DNA from: Cellulophaga baltica
Lineage (GTDB): Bacteria; Bacteroidota; Bacteroidia; Flavobacteriales; Flavobacteriaceae
Assembly: GCF_018861125.1 (NCBI RefSeq)
Contig: NZ_JAHKQN010000019.1
Coordinates: 62,001-126,000, forward strand
Length of the DNA: 64,000 bases
Direction of reading: 5' to 3'
The notes under the pieces were generated by a model that saw nothing but the letters and a program-made list of their open reading frames with translations, did not search any database and was not told the origin of the DNA. Positions 18,214 through 28,700 of this stretch are shown one piece after another (within the stretch, counting starts at the first letter, position 1; each line of letters opens with the position of its first letter). A program made the translations under genes and the position numbers.

Positions 18214-18924
18214 TTAATAATTATTGATGATTTGTGCTGCTTTTTCAGCAAAACGACTACCTAGTTTTTTGTAACCTATGGCTGACATGTGCAAATCATT
18301 ATGAATTACATTTCCATTTCTATTTTCACCATCGTTTAAATCATCAGTATTAACCCAACTAAAACGTGGGTTAGAATTGGCTACTTTTAATTGTGCTTCA
18401 CGAACCATAGTCCAATGTTCGTATTTTTCATTATTCATATCAAAATCGCTAAGTCTACCAATAATAAAATTCATATCATTTCTATTAATGTCATTACTTA
18501 ACTGTTTGTATAAACCAAGAAGACTTTTTTCATAAACTTCGCCATGTTTTTCTTTAGCATCGCGTTCACCTTGCATCCAAATAAAAGTAACTGTTTTTAT
18601 TTTTTCGTCTTTAATAGAAACATTTACTTTATTTATTAATTTACTATATAAATCTGGATTAGCTTCTGGAGTATTCCCTTCTTTAGGTTTCCAGTTTTTA
18701 TACCAACGCCTTATAGGTTCTCCGCCTTTAGCATCTTTAACTATAATTACATTTTCTTTGCCAAATTCAGCCTCAATAGTAGGAGTGAAAGATTCTTCTA
18801 ATTTTAAGCGTTGCATGTTTGATTGCCCTGAAAGAATAAATAAATGTTTCCCTTTTGCTCGAGGAGAACAAGATTTTGTAATAATAAATAGAAAAATAGA
18901 AAAAAGGTATAAGTAATTTTTCAT
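18214..18924 (-). CDS. SGNH-fold sialate O-acetylesterase/CE6-like carbohydrate esterase, exported
   Basis: Predicted to remove acetyl or similar ester groups from the glycan handled by this locus. The SASA-family nucleophile motif LSGQSNM is at residues 32-37, the segment IWMQGERDA carries the second family block, and HNDLHMSAIGY holds the catalytic Asp/His pair near the C-terminus. The N-terminus is an export signal with a Cys at residue 19 (ITKSC), which could be a lipobox though it is not canonical. At 236 residues it is a single-domain form. It lies between susD and the rhamnosidase gene, after a strong intergenic hairpin. Sialic acid is not expected from the context; acetylated sugar is. 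Confidence 0.8.
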   Translation of the reverse strand: MKNYLYLFSIFLFIITKSCSPRAKGKHLFILSGQSNMQRLKLEESFTPTIEAEFGKENVIIVKDAKGGEPIRRWYKNWKPKEGNTPEANPDLYSKLINKVNVSIKDEKIKTVTFIWMQGERDAKEKHGEVYEKSLLGLYKQLSNDINRNDMNFIIGRLSDFDMNNEKYEHWTMVREAQLKVANSNPRFSWVNTDDLNDGENRNGNVIHNDLHMSAIGYKKLGSRFAEKAAQIINNY

Positions 18925-18971
18925 TTGAGTTTGTTGGTTTGGCGTATTTTTAAATGAAATGGTAATATAAT

Positions 18972-19005
18972 AACAGAGCTCTAAGATTTATCTTAGAGCT
19001 CTGTT
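18972..19005 (-). terminator. strong hairpin between susD and the esterase gene
   Basis: Perfect 15-bp stem AACAGAGCTCTAAGA / TCTTAGAGCTCTGTT with a TTTA loop. On the minus strand it is followed by an AT-rich but not U-only sequence. It may act as a partial terminator or as a 3' end that stabilises the susCD message against the downstream enzyme genes. Confidence 0.6.
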
Positions 19006-19057
19006 AAAATTCGTTTATGCTATTAATTTAATAAGCATTTTATAATTGATTTTATGA

Positions 19058-20746
19058 TTACCAACCTTCGTTTTGTTCCCATCTAACTTCGCTATTTGCG
19101 TCGATAAATAATTGAGGAATAGGAAAAGCGTTAAAATCAAAAGTTAAAGAATTTGTTGTCCAATCATGCTCTGCGTAAGTTCTAATACGATCTACAGCAA
19201 CTGTGCCACCCATTCTTAATAAGGTATTCCAACGGCTTTCTTCTCCTAAAAGTTCCCTAGCTCTTTCATCTAATATATAATCTATATCAACAGTACCTGC
19301 AGTAGCTAACACATCGCATTGCGCTCTATTTCTAATTATGTTGATATCATCTGCAGCTAATTGAGTTTCTCCTTTTCTGAAGTGAGCTTCTGCTCTTACT
19401 AAAATAGTTTCAGATAATCTGATTGCATACCTGTCAATAAATAAATTACTTCGATCTTCTCCGTTATCAAGTCCTTCAAATTGATCTGTAGTAAATCTTT
19501 GAAATATAGGATAAATAGCACCTTCTAATTCACTTTTAGCTTGGTCAATAGCTTCTTGAGGAACTACAGTACCATAAACCTCAGCGTATTCATCAGCTGG
19601 GTCATTATAATAAATAGTTCTTGTAATATTAGCTTCAGAATTTCTTAAATCTCCCGCAGAAACAGCATCCTCCCAAATAATAGTTTCAGATAAGTCAGTA
19701 GGAGTGTAGTAGGCAACCCCTCTACCACCTACGTCTTCAGCGGTACCATCTACACCGGCAATTTGTCTCCATACTGGCCCCCAATACCTAGGATACTCAG
19801 TTGCTGCATTTTCATCACCTGCAACATAAGCATCATAGTCCATTTGATAAGCCCAAATACTTTCGTTATTACCATCGCTATAATTAATGTTTCCTTTTCT
19901 AAATAAATCCCAATACACATCTTTACCTTCTTCTTCAATTCTTGATCCAAAGCGATCTGTCATTAATGAATAAACACCACCATCTATTAGATCTGTTGCG
20001 TATTCAATTGATTTATCAAAATCATCTGAATCTCCTGTTTCAGTACCTAAACTTAAGTAAAACTCACTTAAATAATGTTGAGCGGCACCTTTTACAACCT
20101 TCCCTGGCTCAGCAGCAGTTTCAGGTAAATCATCTAAAATAGCTTCTAATTCATCTATAGCAAATTGATACACTTCAGCTCTTGTTGATTGTTCATAATC
20201 ATATCTTGGTTCACTGGCAGATTCGTCAACAATTCCTACATTTCCAAAAAGTTGGGCTAACTGTCCGTGTATTTTTGCTCTAAAAAAACGGGCTTGTGCT
20301 AAAACATATGCTTTTGTTTCTTCGCTTTCAAATTCAATACCATCAATATCTGCAGCGGAAATGGTAGTATTTGCAGATGCGATGATGGAATAATGGTAAT
20401 TAAATAAATTTCGTAAGTATGAATTTTCTGCATTGATACTTGAATAATCACTAAAATGTAAGCCAGATCTAAAACCAGGAGTAACCATTACATCAGTTCC
20501 TTTACCTTGTATGATGCCATTAAAACTAGTACTTGTTCTTAATGTTCTATCGTAATCGTATAATGTAATAAGTGACTGTTCTACTTGCACACCTGTACTA
20601 AATACATTGTCAATTGTATAAAATGTTTCAGGATCTAAATCTAAGAAATCATCATCATTACAACTTGTTAATAATATGCCACTTATTAGTAGTAGCTTAA
20701 TATTTAACTTTCGATTTATATATTTTTTAATATTCATTTTTTTCAT
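19058..20746 (-). CDS. SusD/RagB-family outer-membrane glycan-binding lipoprotein
   Basis: Surface lipoprotein that caps the SusC transporter and binds the oligosaccharide. The signal peptide ends in a lipobox (GILLTSCNDDDF) with the mature Cys followed by acidic residues, which in Bacteroidota is a surface-export signal. The SusD-like N-terminal helical part includes a segment typical of the family (VLAQARFFRAKIHGQLAQLFG). The C-terminal RagB part includes ADDINIIRNRAQC, YILDERARELLGEESRWNTLLRMG, and the ending FPIPQLFIDANSEVRWEQNEGW. The 562-residue length is usual. It follows susC by 8 bp. Sugar specificity cannot be read from sequence. Confidence 0.95.
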   Translation of the reverse strand: MKKMNIKKYINRKLNIKLLLISGILLTSCNDDDFLDLDPETFYTIDNVFSTGVQVEQSLITLYDYDRTLRTSTSFNGIIQGKGTDVMVTPGFRSGLHFSDYSSINAENSYLRNLFNYHYSIIASANTTISAADIDGIEFESEETKAYVLAQARFFRAKIHGQLAQLFGNVGIVDESASEPRYDYEQSTRAEVYQFAIDELEAILDDLPETAAEPGKVVKGAAQHYLSEFYLSLGTETGDSDDFDKSIEYATDLIDGGVYSLMTDRFGSRIEEEGKDVYWDLFRKGNINYSDGNNESIWAYQMDYDAYVAGDENAATEYPRYWGPVWRQIAGVDGTAEDVGGRGVAYYTPTDLSETIIWEDAVSAGDLRNSEANITRTIYYNDPADEYAEVYGTVVPQEAIDQAKSELEGAIYPIFQRFTTDQFEGLDNGEDRSNLFIDRYAIRLSETILVRAEAHFRKGETQLAADDINIIRNRAQCDVLATAGTVDIDYILDERARELLGEESRWNTLLRMGGTVAVDRIRTYAEHDWTTNSLTFDFNAFPIPQLFIDANSEVRWEQNEGW

Positions 20747-20754
20747 TTTTTTTA

Positions 20755-23700
20755 TTAGAAGCTAATATTCAAACCTAGACTATAAGAAGAGTATACAGGT
20801 AAAGTAGTACCACCTGCAGCTATACCTTCTTCAGGGTCACCGCCACCAAACCAATTTGTAAATGTATATAAGTTACTACCTGATGCATAAAGTTCTAAAC
20901 TTGATAAGCTAGGACCTATTTTGCTTAATATGTCCTTAGGGAATTGGTAAGATAAACTTGCTTTTTGTAATTTAATAAAAGCTCTAGATTGTAAACCTAA
21001 ATATCTAGAGTCTACATATCCTGGTCTTAGGTTTGTAGTGCTTTCGTTTTCAGGAGTCCACCATTCACCATTATCAACTTGGTTGTATGAATAATCTGTT
21101 TCAGAACCAGCAAATGAGTTGTGTTTTTGATTTGCTTTTTGGTAAAAACCGTTGCCTCCAAAAATACCATTGAATAAAGTAAAAAACGTAAAGTTTTTAT
21201 AAGTTATAGTATTGCTTAATGACATACTAAAGTTAGCTTTAGTATAGCCTAATATTTTTCTGTCATTGTCAGCATCAATTAAACCATCGCCATTTAGATC
21301 TTTAAACATAGGATCTCCTGCTTCACCACCAACATTAGCTAAATATTCAGTATCATCAGCTTGTACAACTCCCACATATTCGTAACCATATATAGCACCT
21401 ATAGATTTACCAATAAAGTAACTATTACTAATATCATCATCTTCTTTGCCATCGCCATCAGCATCTTCACCATATAATGAAGCAATTTTGTTTCTATTTC
21501 TCCAATACATTAAACTAGAAGACCAATTGAAATTTTTAGTTTGAATATTTGTTGAACGTAAATTAATTTCTAAACCAGTATTATCAACTTGACCTAAGCT
21601 AGATAAGATTGTTGAGTATCCTGTAAGCGCAGGAATTTGTCTTGTAAAAATTTGATCTTTAGTTTGTGAAGTATAATAATCAACATCTAAAAAAAGTTTA
21701 TTGTTCAACCAAGTTGATTGTAGACCAACATTAAATGATGTTGTACTTTCCCAACCCAGTGTATTGTTTTCTAAAGAAGTTTGTCTAATACCATACTCAA
21801 TATCACCATCGCCAAATTCATATTCAATATCCCCCGAGTTTCCTAAAGCAACCGTTGCTAAAGTTTGATAGGCACTAATACTTTGGTTACCATTGGTACC
21901 GTAAGACCCGTTTATTTTTAAATAATTTAATACTTTACTATTCTTTAAGAAATCTTCTTCAGTAAGTGTCCACGCTAAACCTAGAGAACTAAAAGTTCCG
22001 TATCTCTTTTCAGCTCCAAAAACAGAAGCTCCGTCTCTACGAATAGAAGCATTTAAGTGGTATTTGTTGTCAAAAGCATACCCTAATTTAGCTAAATAAC
22101 CAACATTAGTTTCTTCCGTAATGGAATAAGTTGTTTCTTGAGTACCTGCTAAATATAAGCCATTTGAACCCAAGATTGTATTTCCTATTTCTGAAAAATC
22201 GGAACCTGTAAATGTATTTGTAGTTACAGAGTTGTAATCTCTAGTAGCAACTAAAGTTAAGTTTACAAAGTTTTTATTAAATGTTTGACTATAATCTATA
22301 ACATTATTTATTACATAGGTGTCAGTATTGGTATCAACGTTGGTACCATTTGCTTGAGATAAATTATTTTGGACAGACTCTGTGCTATAGCGATCTATAA
22401 ATTCAGAATCAGCATCAATTACATCTGTTGCAGTTACATAGTAATCTTCATAATAAAAACTTTCTTGTCTTTGTTTTTTTGTACTTGTAGAGTAATTTAC
22501 TCTGTAAGATAAACCATCAACCCATGGAACTTTTACTTCAGCAGTTGCAGTTAACAAAAAATAGTTTCTCTTATCCATGCTTCTCGCAGTGCCATCAGTA
22601 CCCCATAAAGGATTTTGTATTGATGAACCTGTAGGATACCTTTCTAAATCAGTTGAAGTATTTGATACAACATCATATGGTTGGTTGTCATATCGATAAG
22701 GATAACCAAATGGCGCCATTAAATATGCAAATCTAAGGTTAGCTTGTACGCCTGAGTAATCATTATTATTATACGTACCATCAATGCTCACATTTAACCA
22801 ATCAGTTACATCAACATCCAATCTAGACTTTACAGAAATTCTTTTAAATTGATCACCAATTATCACACCTTCTTGGTCAACATAGCCTCCAGAGAAAAAG
22901 TAGTTTACTTTGTCTTTTCTGCCAGAAACAGACACATTATTTTCATTAACTACCCCAGTTTGAGAAGTAAAATCTAACCAATCAGTTTCTACTCTTTGGT
23001 CATATAACGCTGTTCTAAAAGCACCTTCCCAACTAATATCATCAGCAGAATCAAAACCATTTTGTGCAGCATACTTTTCTAAATATTTTTGAGTGCCTAA
23101 AAGTTGAGGCTTCTGTTGCCAAACATTTACACCTGTAGAAGTAGAAAACCTAATTAAGGGTTTTTCTGTCTTTCCTTTTTTAGTAGTTATCATAACTACA
23201 CCATTCGCAGATCGAGAACCATAAGCAGCAGCTGATGAAGCATCTTTTAAAATATCAATTGTAGCAATATCCGATGGGTTTATATCTGTTACACTACCAA
23301 TGAATATTACACCATCTAAAACTATTAATGGTTCATTTGATGTAGATGAAATCGAATTTTGACCACGTACTGTAATAGATGGAGTTTCACCCACACTATT
23401 TGAAGTTCCTACATTAATACCAGAAGAAACACCTTGTAAAGACTGTAAAATATTTGTTGTAGGTGTTAATGCAGAAGGAGAATCTTCTAAATTAATTCTA
23501 CTAACTGCTCCGGTAATATTTTTTTTCTTAATTGTACTATAACCAACAACTATTACCTCTTCTAGTGCGGCTACATCTTCTTCTAAAACAATTGATAATT
23601 CTGTTTGGTTTTTAACAGAAACTTCTTTTGTCTTATAACCTAAATAAGACACTACTAAAATAGGGTTTGCATTTGATGTTGAAATGGTAAAATTACCATC

Positions 23701-23952
23701 AAAATCTGTTTGAATGCCATTTGAGGTGTTTTTCTCAAGAATGTTTACACCAGGTAATGGTTGACCATTTTCATCTAGTACAGTACCAATAATTTGTTGC
23801 TGTAATACTTTTTTGTTTGTTCTAATAGTAGTATCCTCTTTGGAAATAGATCCGAAAGAATAACTAAGGAATAAAAAAACAAACGTTCTCACAAAAAGAT
23901 TAAACATCCTTTTTTCAAAATAAGAAAGTAAGCTTCTAAATTTGATTTTCAT
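20755..23952 (-). CDS. SusC/RagA-family TonB-linked outer-membrane transporter
   Basis: TonB-dependent channel that imports oligosaccharides with SusD. Order of parts: signal region up to about residue 40, a carboxypeptidase-regulatory-like domain (IIGTVLDENGQPLPGVNILE to about residue 130), the SusC box around LEEVIVVGYSTIKKKNITGAV, a plug domain with IATIDILKDASSAAAYGSRSA, then a beta-barrel ending in an aromatic residue (YSLGLNISF). The 1065-residue length is typical. It is the first gene of the susCD pair and probably of the whole polysaccharide operon. No TAnnTTTG promoter was found upstream, so expression is probably activator- or LacI-dependent. Confidence 0.97.
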   Translation of the reverse strand: MKIKFRSLLSYFEKRMFNLFVRTFVFLFLSYSFGSISKEDTTIRTNKKVLQQQIIGTVLDENGQPLPGVNILEKNTSNGIQTDFDGNFTISTSNANPILVVSYLGYKTKEVSVKNQTELSIVLEEDVAALEEVIVVGYSTIKKKNITGAVSRINLEDSPSALTPTTNILQSLQGVSSGINVGTSNSVGETPSITVRGQNSISSTSNEPLIVLDGVIFIGSVTDINPSDIATIDILKDASSAAAYGSRSANGVVMITTKKGKTEKPLIRFSTSTGVNVWQQKPQLLGTQKYLEKYAAQNGFDSADDISWEGAFRTALYDQRVETDWLDFTSQTGVVNENNVSVSGRKDKVNYFFSGGYVDQEGVIIGDQFKRISVKSRLDVDVTDWLNVSIDGTYNNNDYSGVQANLRFAYLMAPFGYPYRYDNQPYDVVSNTSTDLERYPTGSSIQNPLWGTDGTARSMDKRNYFLLTATAEVKVPWVDGLSYRVNYSTSTKKQRQESFYYEDYYVTATDVIDADSEFIDRYSTESVQNNLSQANGTNVDTNTDTYVINNVIDYSQTFNKNFVNLTLVATRDYNSVTTNTFTGSDFSEIGNTILGSNGLYLAGTQETTYSITEETNVGYLAKLGYAFDNKYHLNASIRRDGASVFGAEKRYGTFSSLGLAWTLTEEDFLKNSKVLNYLKINGSYGTNGNQSISAYQTLATVALGNSGDIEYEFGDGDIEYGIRQTSLENNTLGWESTTSFNVGLQSTWLNNKLFLDVDYYTSQTKDQIFTRQIPALTGYSTILSSLGQVDNTGLEINLRSTNIQTKNFNWSSSLMYWRNRNKIASLYGEDADGDGKEDDDISNSYFIGKSIGAIYGYEYVGVVQADDTEYLANVGGEAGDPMFKDLNGDGLIDADNDRKILGYTKANFSMSLSNTITYKNFTFFTLFNGIFGGNGFYQKANQKHNSFAGSETDYSYNQVDNGEWWTPENESTTNLRPGYVDSRYLGLQSRAFIKLQKASLSYQFPKDILSKIGPSLSSLELYASGSNLYTFTNWFGGGDPEEGIAAGGTTLPVYSSYSLGLNISF

Positions 23953-24341
23953 AAAATAGAGTTGTTAATTGTTAATTATGTGGAATGTTCCGTTAAGTAA
24001 TCTTTAATTTTATGTTAAAGACCAGTTAAACGTATCAATTAAATCTATTTTGTATCTTAAATTTTCGACGAATAACAGAAGATCGTAGATAGATAAGTTT
24101 GTTAATGTTTATGTATATTTCTGTTAATTAATGTGTGAATATTTAATGAATTTATTTTCGAAAACGTTACTTTTATTGTTAAATATTTATATTTATTAAT
24201 AAATATTGCGTTATTCTTAAAATTTGCTAACAGGTTGAATTACCTGATATTATTAATGTTTTTGTAAATAAAAAGGCTTACAATAAATACTATTTATTGT
24301 AAGCCTTTGATAAATATGACTAATTTTAATTGTACTGTTTT
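23953..24341. other. 389-bp intergenic region upstream of susC
   Basis: Very AT-rich, no ORF. It contains an AAAACGTTAC segment at 24161-24170 whose AACGTT core resembles LacI-family half sites, a small inverted repeat CAGGT-N6-ACCTG at 24231-24246, and the terminator listed next. The susC promoter must lie here, but the usual TAnnTTTG element is absent. Confidence 0.5.
24272..24308 (-). terminator. terminator of the REC-GT2 gene
   Basis: An 18-bp perfect inverted repeat (AAAGGCTTACAATAAATA and its complement, one base between) lies about 30 bp after the stop of the receiver-glycosyltransferase gene. The arms start with AAA and end with TTT, so the folded RNA ends in U's in either direction. 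Confidence 0.75.
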
Positions 24342-25487
24342 TTAATTATAGTGAACAGCAATTTTGGCTAACTGTCCAACAATTTTTACAGAATCAGACA
24401 TTGAAAGTTTAGAACCATCAGCATGAATCCATCTTTTTAAAGGTTGTTCACAAATAAGTTGTATTACTTTATCTTTTCCGTAATGCTTACGCATTCTCAT
24501 AAAAATTTCAACATCAAACAACCATCGAGTAATAAAACTTTTATTAAAAACTAATGTAGCAATTTCTTTATCCATTATTTTAGCACCACATTGTGTGTCA
24601 TTAAATGGCATTTTTAAAATTGTTCTTATTATTAAGTTTATAGTTTTACTAATTATAGCTCTTGCGGATTCTTTTGTAATATCAGCACCCATTCTTGCCA
24701 TTCTAGAACCACTAACAATTTTAAAATCTGATTTTTCAATAGTTTTAACCAAATCATCAAAATCTCTAAAATCTGTAGATAAGTCAGCATCTAAATAACC
24801 TATAAAATCTAATTGAGGATCTTTTGCCAAATGTAAAACTCCTTGACGAACAGCCTCTGCTTTTCCTCCATTTTTTTCACAGTTATAAACACTTATCTTA
24901 TTTTCGTTTCCAACGCTCAACTCTTCTAATACTTTTAATGTATTATCTGTGCTGCCGTCATTTACAAAACATAAATGATAGCCTAAATTGCTGTGTACAA
25001 AATCTTTAAACTCTTTCCCAGAAAGTCTGTCTTCTTCGTTGTAACAAGGTATAACCACACCAACACAATATTGCTGTAACATTTGTGCGCTATCGTCTGA
25101 TTTTGTTATTTCTGTACTTATTTTTTCTGGTTTACCAATGATTCTCTTTACACGCGCGGTAACCTCATTTAAACTAACGGGTTTTTTCATGTAATCATCA
25201 ATTCCCAATTCAAAACCATTTACAATAACTTTTTCATCGGTATTACCAGACATTACCATAATAGGTGTGTCTGATTCTTCAATAATTCTGATATGCTTAA
25301 TGACATCAATACCAGACATGCCAGGCATATTGATGTCGACAATGACCAAATCAGGATGGAATGTTTTGAAGCTTTCTATTCCTAATCTTCCAGAATCTGC
25401 TACTTTTACTTCATATCCTGTTTCTTCAAGTCTTTTTTGTAAAGACATTAAGATTAATTGTTGATCATCAATGGCTAAGATTTTCAT
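24342..25487 (-). CDS. receiver domain fused to GT2 glycosyltransferase
   Basis: A 381-residue fusion. Residues 1-115 form a CheY-like receiver: acidic pair D7/D8, phospho-acceptor D51 in LVIVDINMPG, S80 in MVMSG, and K102 before Pro. All residues needed for phosphorylation are kept. Residues 141-370 are a GT2 catalytic domain of the dolichyl-phosphate mannosyltransferase type, with GVVIPCYNEED, FVNDGSTDN, the DAD metal/nucleotide motif at 233-235 and an acceptor-side region around GAKIMDKEI. No C-terminal membrane helices are seen. The ATG at 25487 starts directly at the receiver; an ATG 30 bp upstream is possible. The gene is divergent from the glycan cluster. Phosphorylation-controlled sugar transfer is inferred. 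Confidence 0.9.
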   Translation of the reverse strand: MKILAIDDQQLILMSLQKRLEETGYEVKVADSGRLGIESFKTFHPDLVIVDINMPGMSGIDVIKHIRIIEESDTPIMVMSGNTDEKVIVNGFELGIDDYMKKPVSLNEVTARVKRIIGKPEKISTEITKSDDSAQMLQQYCVGVVIPCYNEEDRLSGKEFKDFVHSNLGYHLCFVNDGSTDNTLKVLEELSVGNENKISVYNCEKNGGKAEAVRQGVLHLAKDPQLDFIGYLDADLSTDFRDFDDLVKTIEKSDFKIVSGSRMARMGADITKESARAIISKTINLIIRTILKMPFNDTQCGAKIMDKEIATLVFNKSFITRWLFDVEIFMRMRKHYGKDKVIQLICEQPLKRWIHADGSKLSMSDSVKIVGQLAKIAVHYN

Positions 25488-25663
25488 ATTTTTTAATTCA
25501 GTTTGGGCTCTGGTCAAAATTAAAAATGCATATTATTTAATACGTTATTTTTGGTTGAACAGTATTTATCTATAGTTAATTCGTTTGTTTGTGTCGATGA
25601 CTAAATACCATTAATTATAAAGTTTTTTCTTACATAATTATAAGATAACTTCTACAATAACGT

Positions 25664-25671
25664 TAATTTTG
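25664..25671 (+). promoter_or_regulatory. -7 element candidate for the glycan cluster
   Basis: TAATTTTG fits TAnnTTTG and lies 78 bp before the start codon at 25749. No -33 TTG at the right distance was found, so this is weak support. Confidence 0.3.
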
Positions 25672-25748
25672 TGATTGTGTTGTATAACCATGATAAATTA
25701 TTTAATTTAATCTTATATATTGTTATATTTTCCTACAATAAAGTTTAA

Positions 25749-28700
25749 ATGAAAAAAACAAATACGTTATTAATATTAGCCCTTATAATAGGTATTGCTT
25801 TTCATGGTTCCGGTATTTTTTTTACGTTAGAATATACTTATGATGCTTTAATTCATTTATTTTTTGCAGATCATTATGCAAATAGTTGGTTTGAGCCTTG
25901 GGATTTTAGATGGTACACTGGTTTTACTGTTCAAGCTTATCCGCCATTAGTACATCAAACCATTGGTATTCTATCCCATATTGGTGGGCTCAAGTTCGGA
26001 ATGTTCACTGTAGGACTTACTGCTATAGTATTGTTTATTACTGGTGCTTACAGGTTTGGTTTATTAATGACTGGCAATAGGAGAGTAGCTGGTTATACGG
26101 CAGTTTTAGCCGTTTTTTCTTCCACATTTGTAGAGACACTCCATATTTTCGGGCAATTACCAAGCGTGGCAGCATTATCGATTTTAATGCATTGTTTACC
26201 CGAAATTTATTTATGGATTAAAACGGGTAAATACAAGTATTTACTTACATCACTATCATTATTAGCTGTAACTGTTACTTCACACCATGTTACACCAATT
26301 TTCGGAATGGTATTTTTTATTTTTCCTTTATTAGGAATGGCAGTTATGGATTTAGCTCGTGAGCAAGTTAATACTATGAAAGAAGTGACATTTATGGTGT
26401 TTTTTGCTTCGTTTAAAAAAGCATTTTGGCGTATTGTTTCTTTTGGTTTCGGATCACTATTACTCATTGTTTTTTGTATATTACCTTACTGGCTTAATTC
26501 AAAAAGAAATCCAATAACACAGGTTCCAATTCCTCATGGTTCCAGAGATAATTTTTTAGAAGTAACATCATCTGGTTTGGTCTTTTTAGTAATTCCTTGG
26601 GGGATATTAACATTTTTAATTCCGTATATATTTTACAGGTTTTTTAGTAAACGATATATTTTCTTTGGATTATCAATGGCATTGTTAACCATTTTAGGTA
26701 CGGGAGGTACAACTCCAATTCCGTTAATAATGTTAGGAGAAACCGCTTTTAATATTCTTACTTTAGATAGGTTTACACTTTGGGCTACTATTATGGCTTT
26801 GCCCATTTTCGGTGAATTTGCTTACCGGATGGTTGAAGGTGATATTAAAGTTGCTATGCAAAAACGGTTTGGTTCTGTTTATCATCGTATTATAGGTGGT
26901 CTATTAGCAGGGGGAATACTTTTTATGGTCATTTTTACGATGAGTCTTGGGTATTTTAGACCCTCGCAACCCGCTAAAATAAAAATGTTGCCAATTGTAA
27001 ATTTCTTAAATCAAGATATGCACGATCATTGGCGTTATTTGCCTTTAGGTTTTGGTGATCAAATGGCTTGGCTTTCTGCACAAACAAAAGCAATGACGGT
27101 AGATGGAAATTATCATTCTGCTCGAAGACTTCCTGAACTGACCACACGAGCTATTGAGCGTATTGAAAATTCTAAATTTAGAGGTGTTGAGGGTATTGGC
27201 TCACTACAGCAGTTTTTGACTGTTCCTGAAAAGTACAATTTAAAATATATTTTTTCAAATGATAAATTTTATGATCCTATTTTGTATTTCTGCGGTTGGC
27301 AACGTTTACAGCAGTTAGAAAACGGAATTATGGTTTGGGAAAAATTGAATGTTCCTCCAATTCCAGCAATTATTCCTAAGCAAGATGTTCCAAGATTTTT
27401 GAAAATCATGTGGGGTGTAATTCCATTATTAACTGTTGTAATAGCATTCGTAATTAATATTCAAATGATTTGGTTTCGAATGCTAAAATCAAAAAAAATA
27501 GCGCCACCATCATATTTAAACCATGCAATAGCGTATAGTGGTTTTCCGCAGCGAGTTATTACTGTAATGCATATTTGGGCAGTGATAATTTTAGGATGTA
27601 TAGCTTTTGGTTATTATCAATTTTACATGAAAAACACCACACAAATTGCACCTAGTAATGTGGTGAAAGCGTATTATGATGCTATTGATTTTAAAGAGTT
27701 TGAGCGTGCATTTTCATATATTGATCCTGATAGTGATGCAACTTTAGCACAATACATGCTTGAAGTTTCCGTAACTGATGGTATTTTAAGCTCTTATGCA
27801 AAATTAGACTCTATTGGCATTGAATTGAGTAATGTTACTAAAAATAGTGCTAAAGCTAAAACCGCTACGCGATGGATTACACCTTTAGAGAAAGTGAGTA
27901 AAATGTATTATCATGAGCTCGTAAAAAAGAAAGGAAAGTGGTTTATTAAACCCTCTTCTTTTGATAAAGATATTCCACCAGATCAGCTTTTTGTAGCGAA
28001 TACCACTAGTTTTTTTAATCATGGGCGTAGAAAAATAAGTACCCAGCAAACGCATCATGAAGATGTTTTAAAACAACCCCTTTTGGAAGTGCTTTCGGCT
28101 AAATTGGTAAAGTACGATTCTCAATATGCAATAATTGGTGAGCTGCAAAACATTGATAATGTACCTGCTGATGTTGTAATTAAAGCAACACTTTATAATG
28201 ATAATAATAAAGAGTTGGCCAATTTTAACGCTAAATACCATATGAAACATAAATTGATGCCTAAAGAAATTACGAGCTTTAGAGTTAATTTTGAGGGTAT
28301 TGCATGGTCACAAACTAAAGATACAATTCCACCAACCTTTAACCCTGATGAGTTTACACCTATCGAATTAGAAGAACAGCCCACAAAATTCAATTTACAA
28401 TGTGCGGGTAATGTTGCAAATTCAGATTTATACAAAGAAGTTGCGCTGCAAGATATGCAGTTTACAAAACACGGTATTGAGGGTGTTTTATTTAATTCTG
28501 GAATACAAGAGATTACTATTCCGCAATTATTGGTTTCTTATTATTCAAATGATAAACAACTGTTGTGGGTTGATCATCAATTTTTAGCTGAAGGTGTGCG
28601 GGTACAACGTAAACAAGTTTTTACGTATGAGCCTAAAAACATGGAGTCGATAAAAGTAATTAATAGTAGTTTAAATAATTGCTATATCAACGGTTTGCCA

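Noticed and set aside
16365-18251. Longer N-terminus of the rhamnosidase starting at 18251
   Set aside because: The extra 17 residues precede a clean signal peptide and overlap the esterase gene; 18200 is the better start.
24181-24210. AT-rich palindromic stretch as a replication or attachment site
   Set aside because: Only A/T palindromes, common in such AT-rich DNA; no DnaA boxes or flanking repeats.
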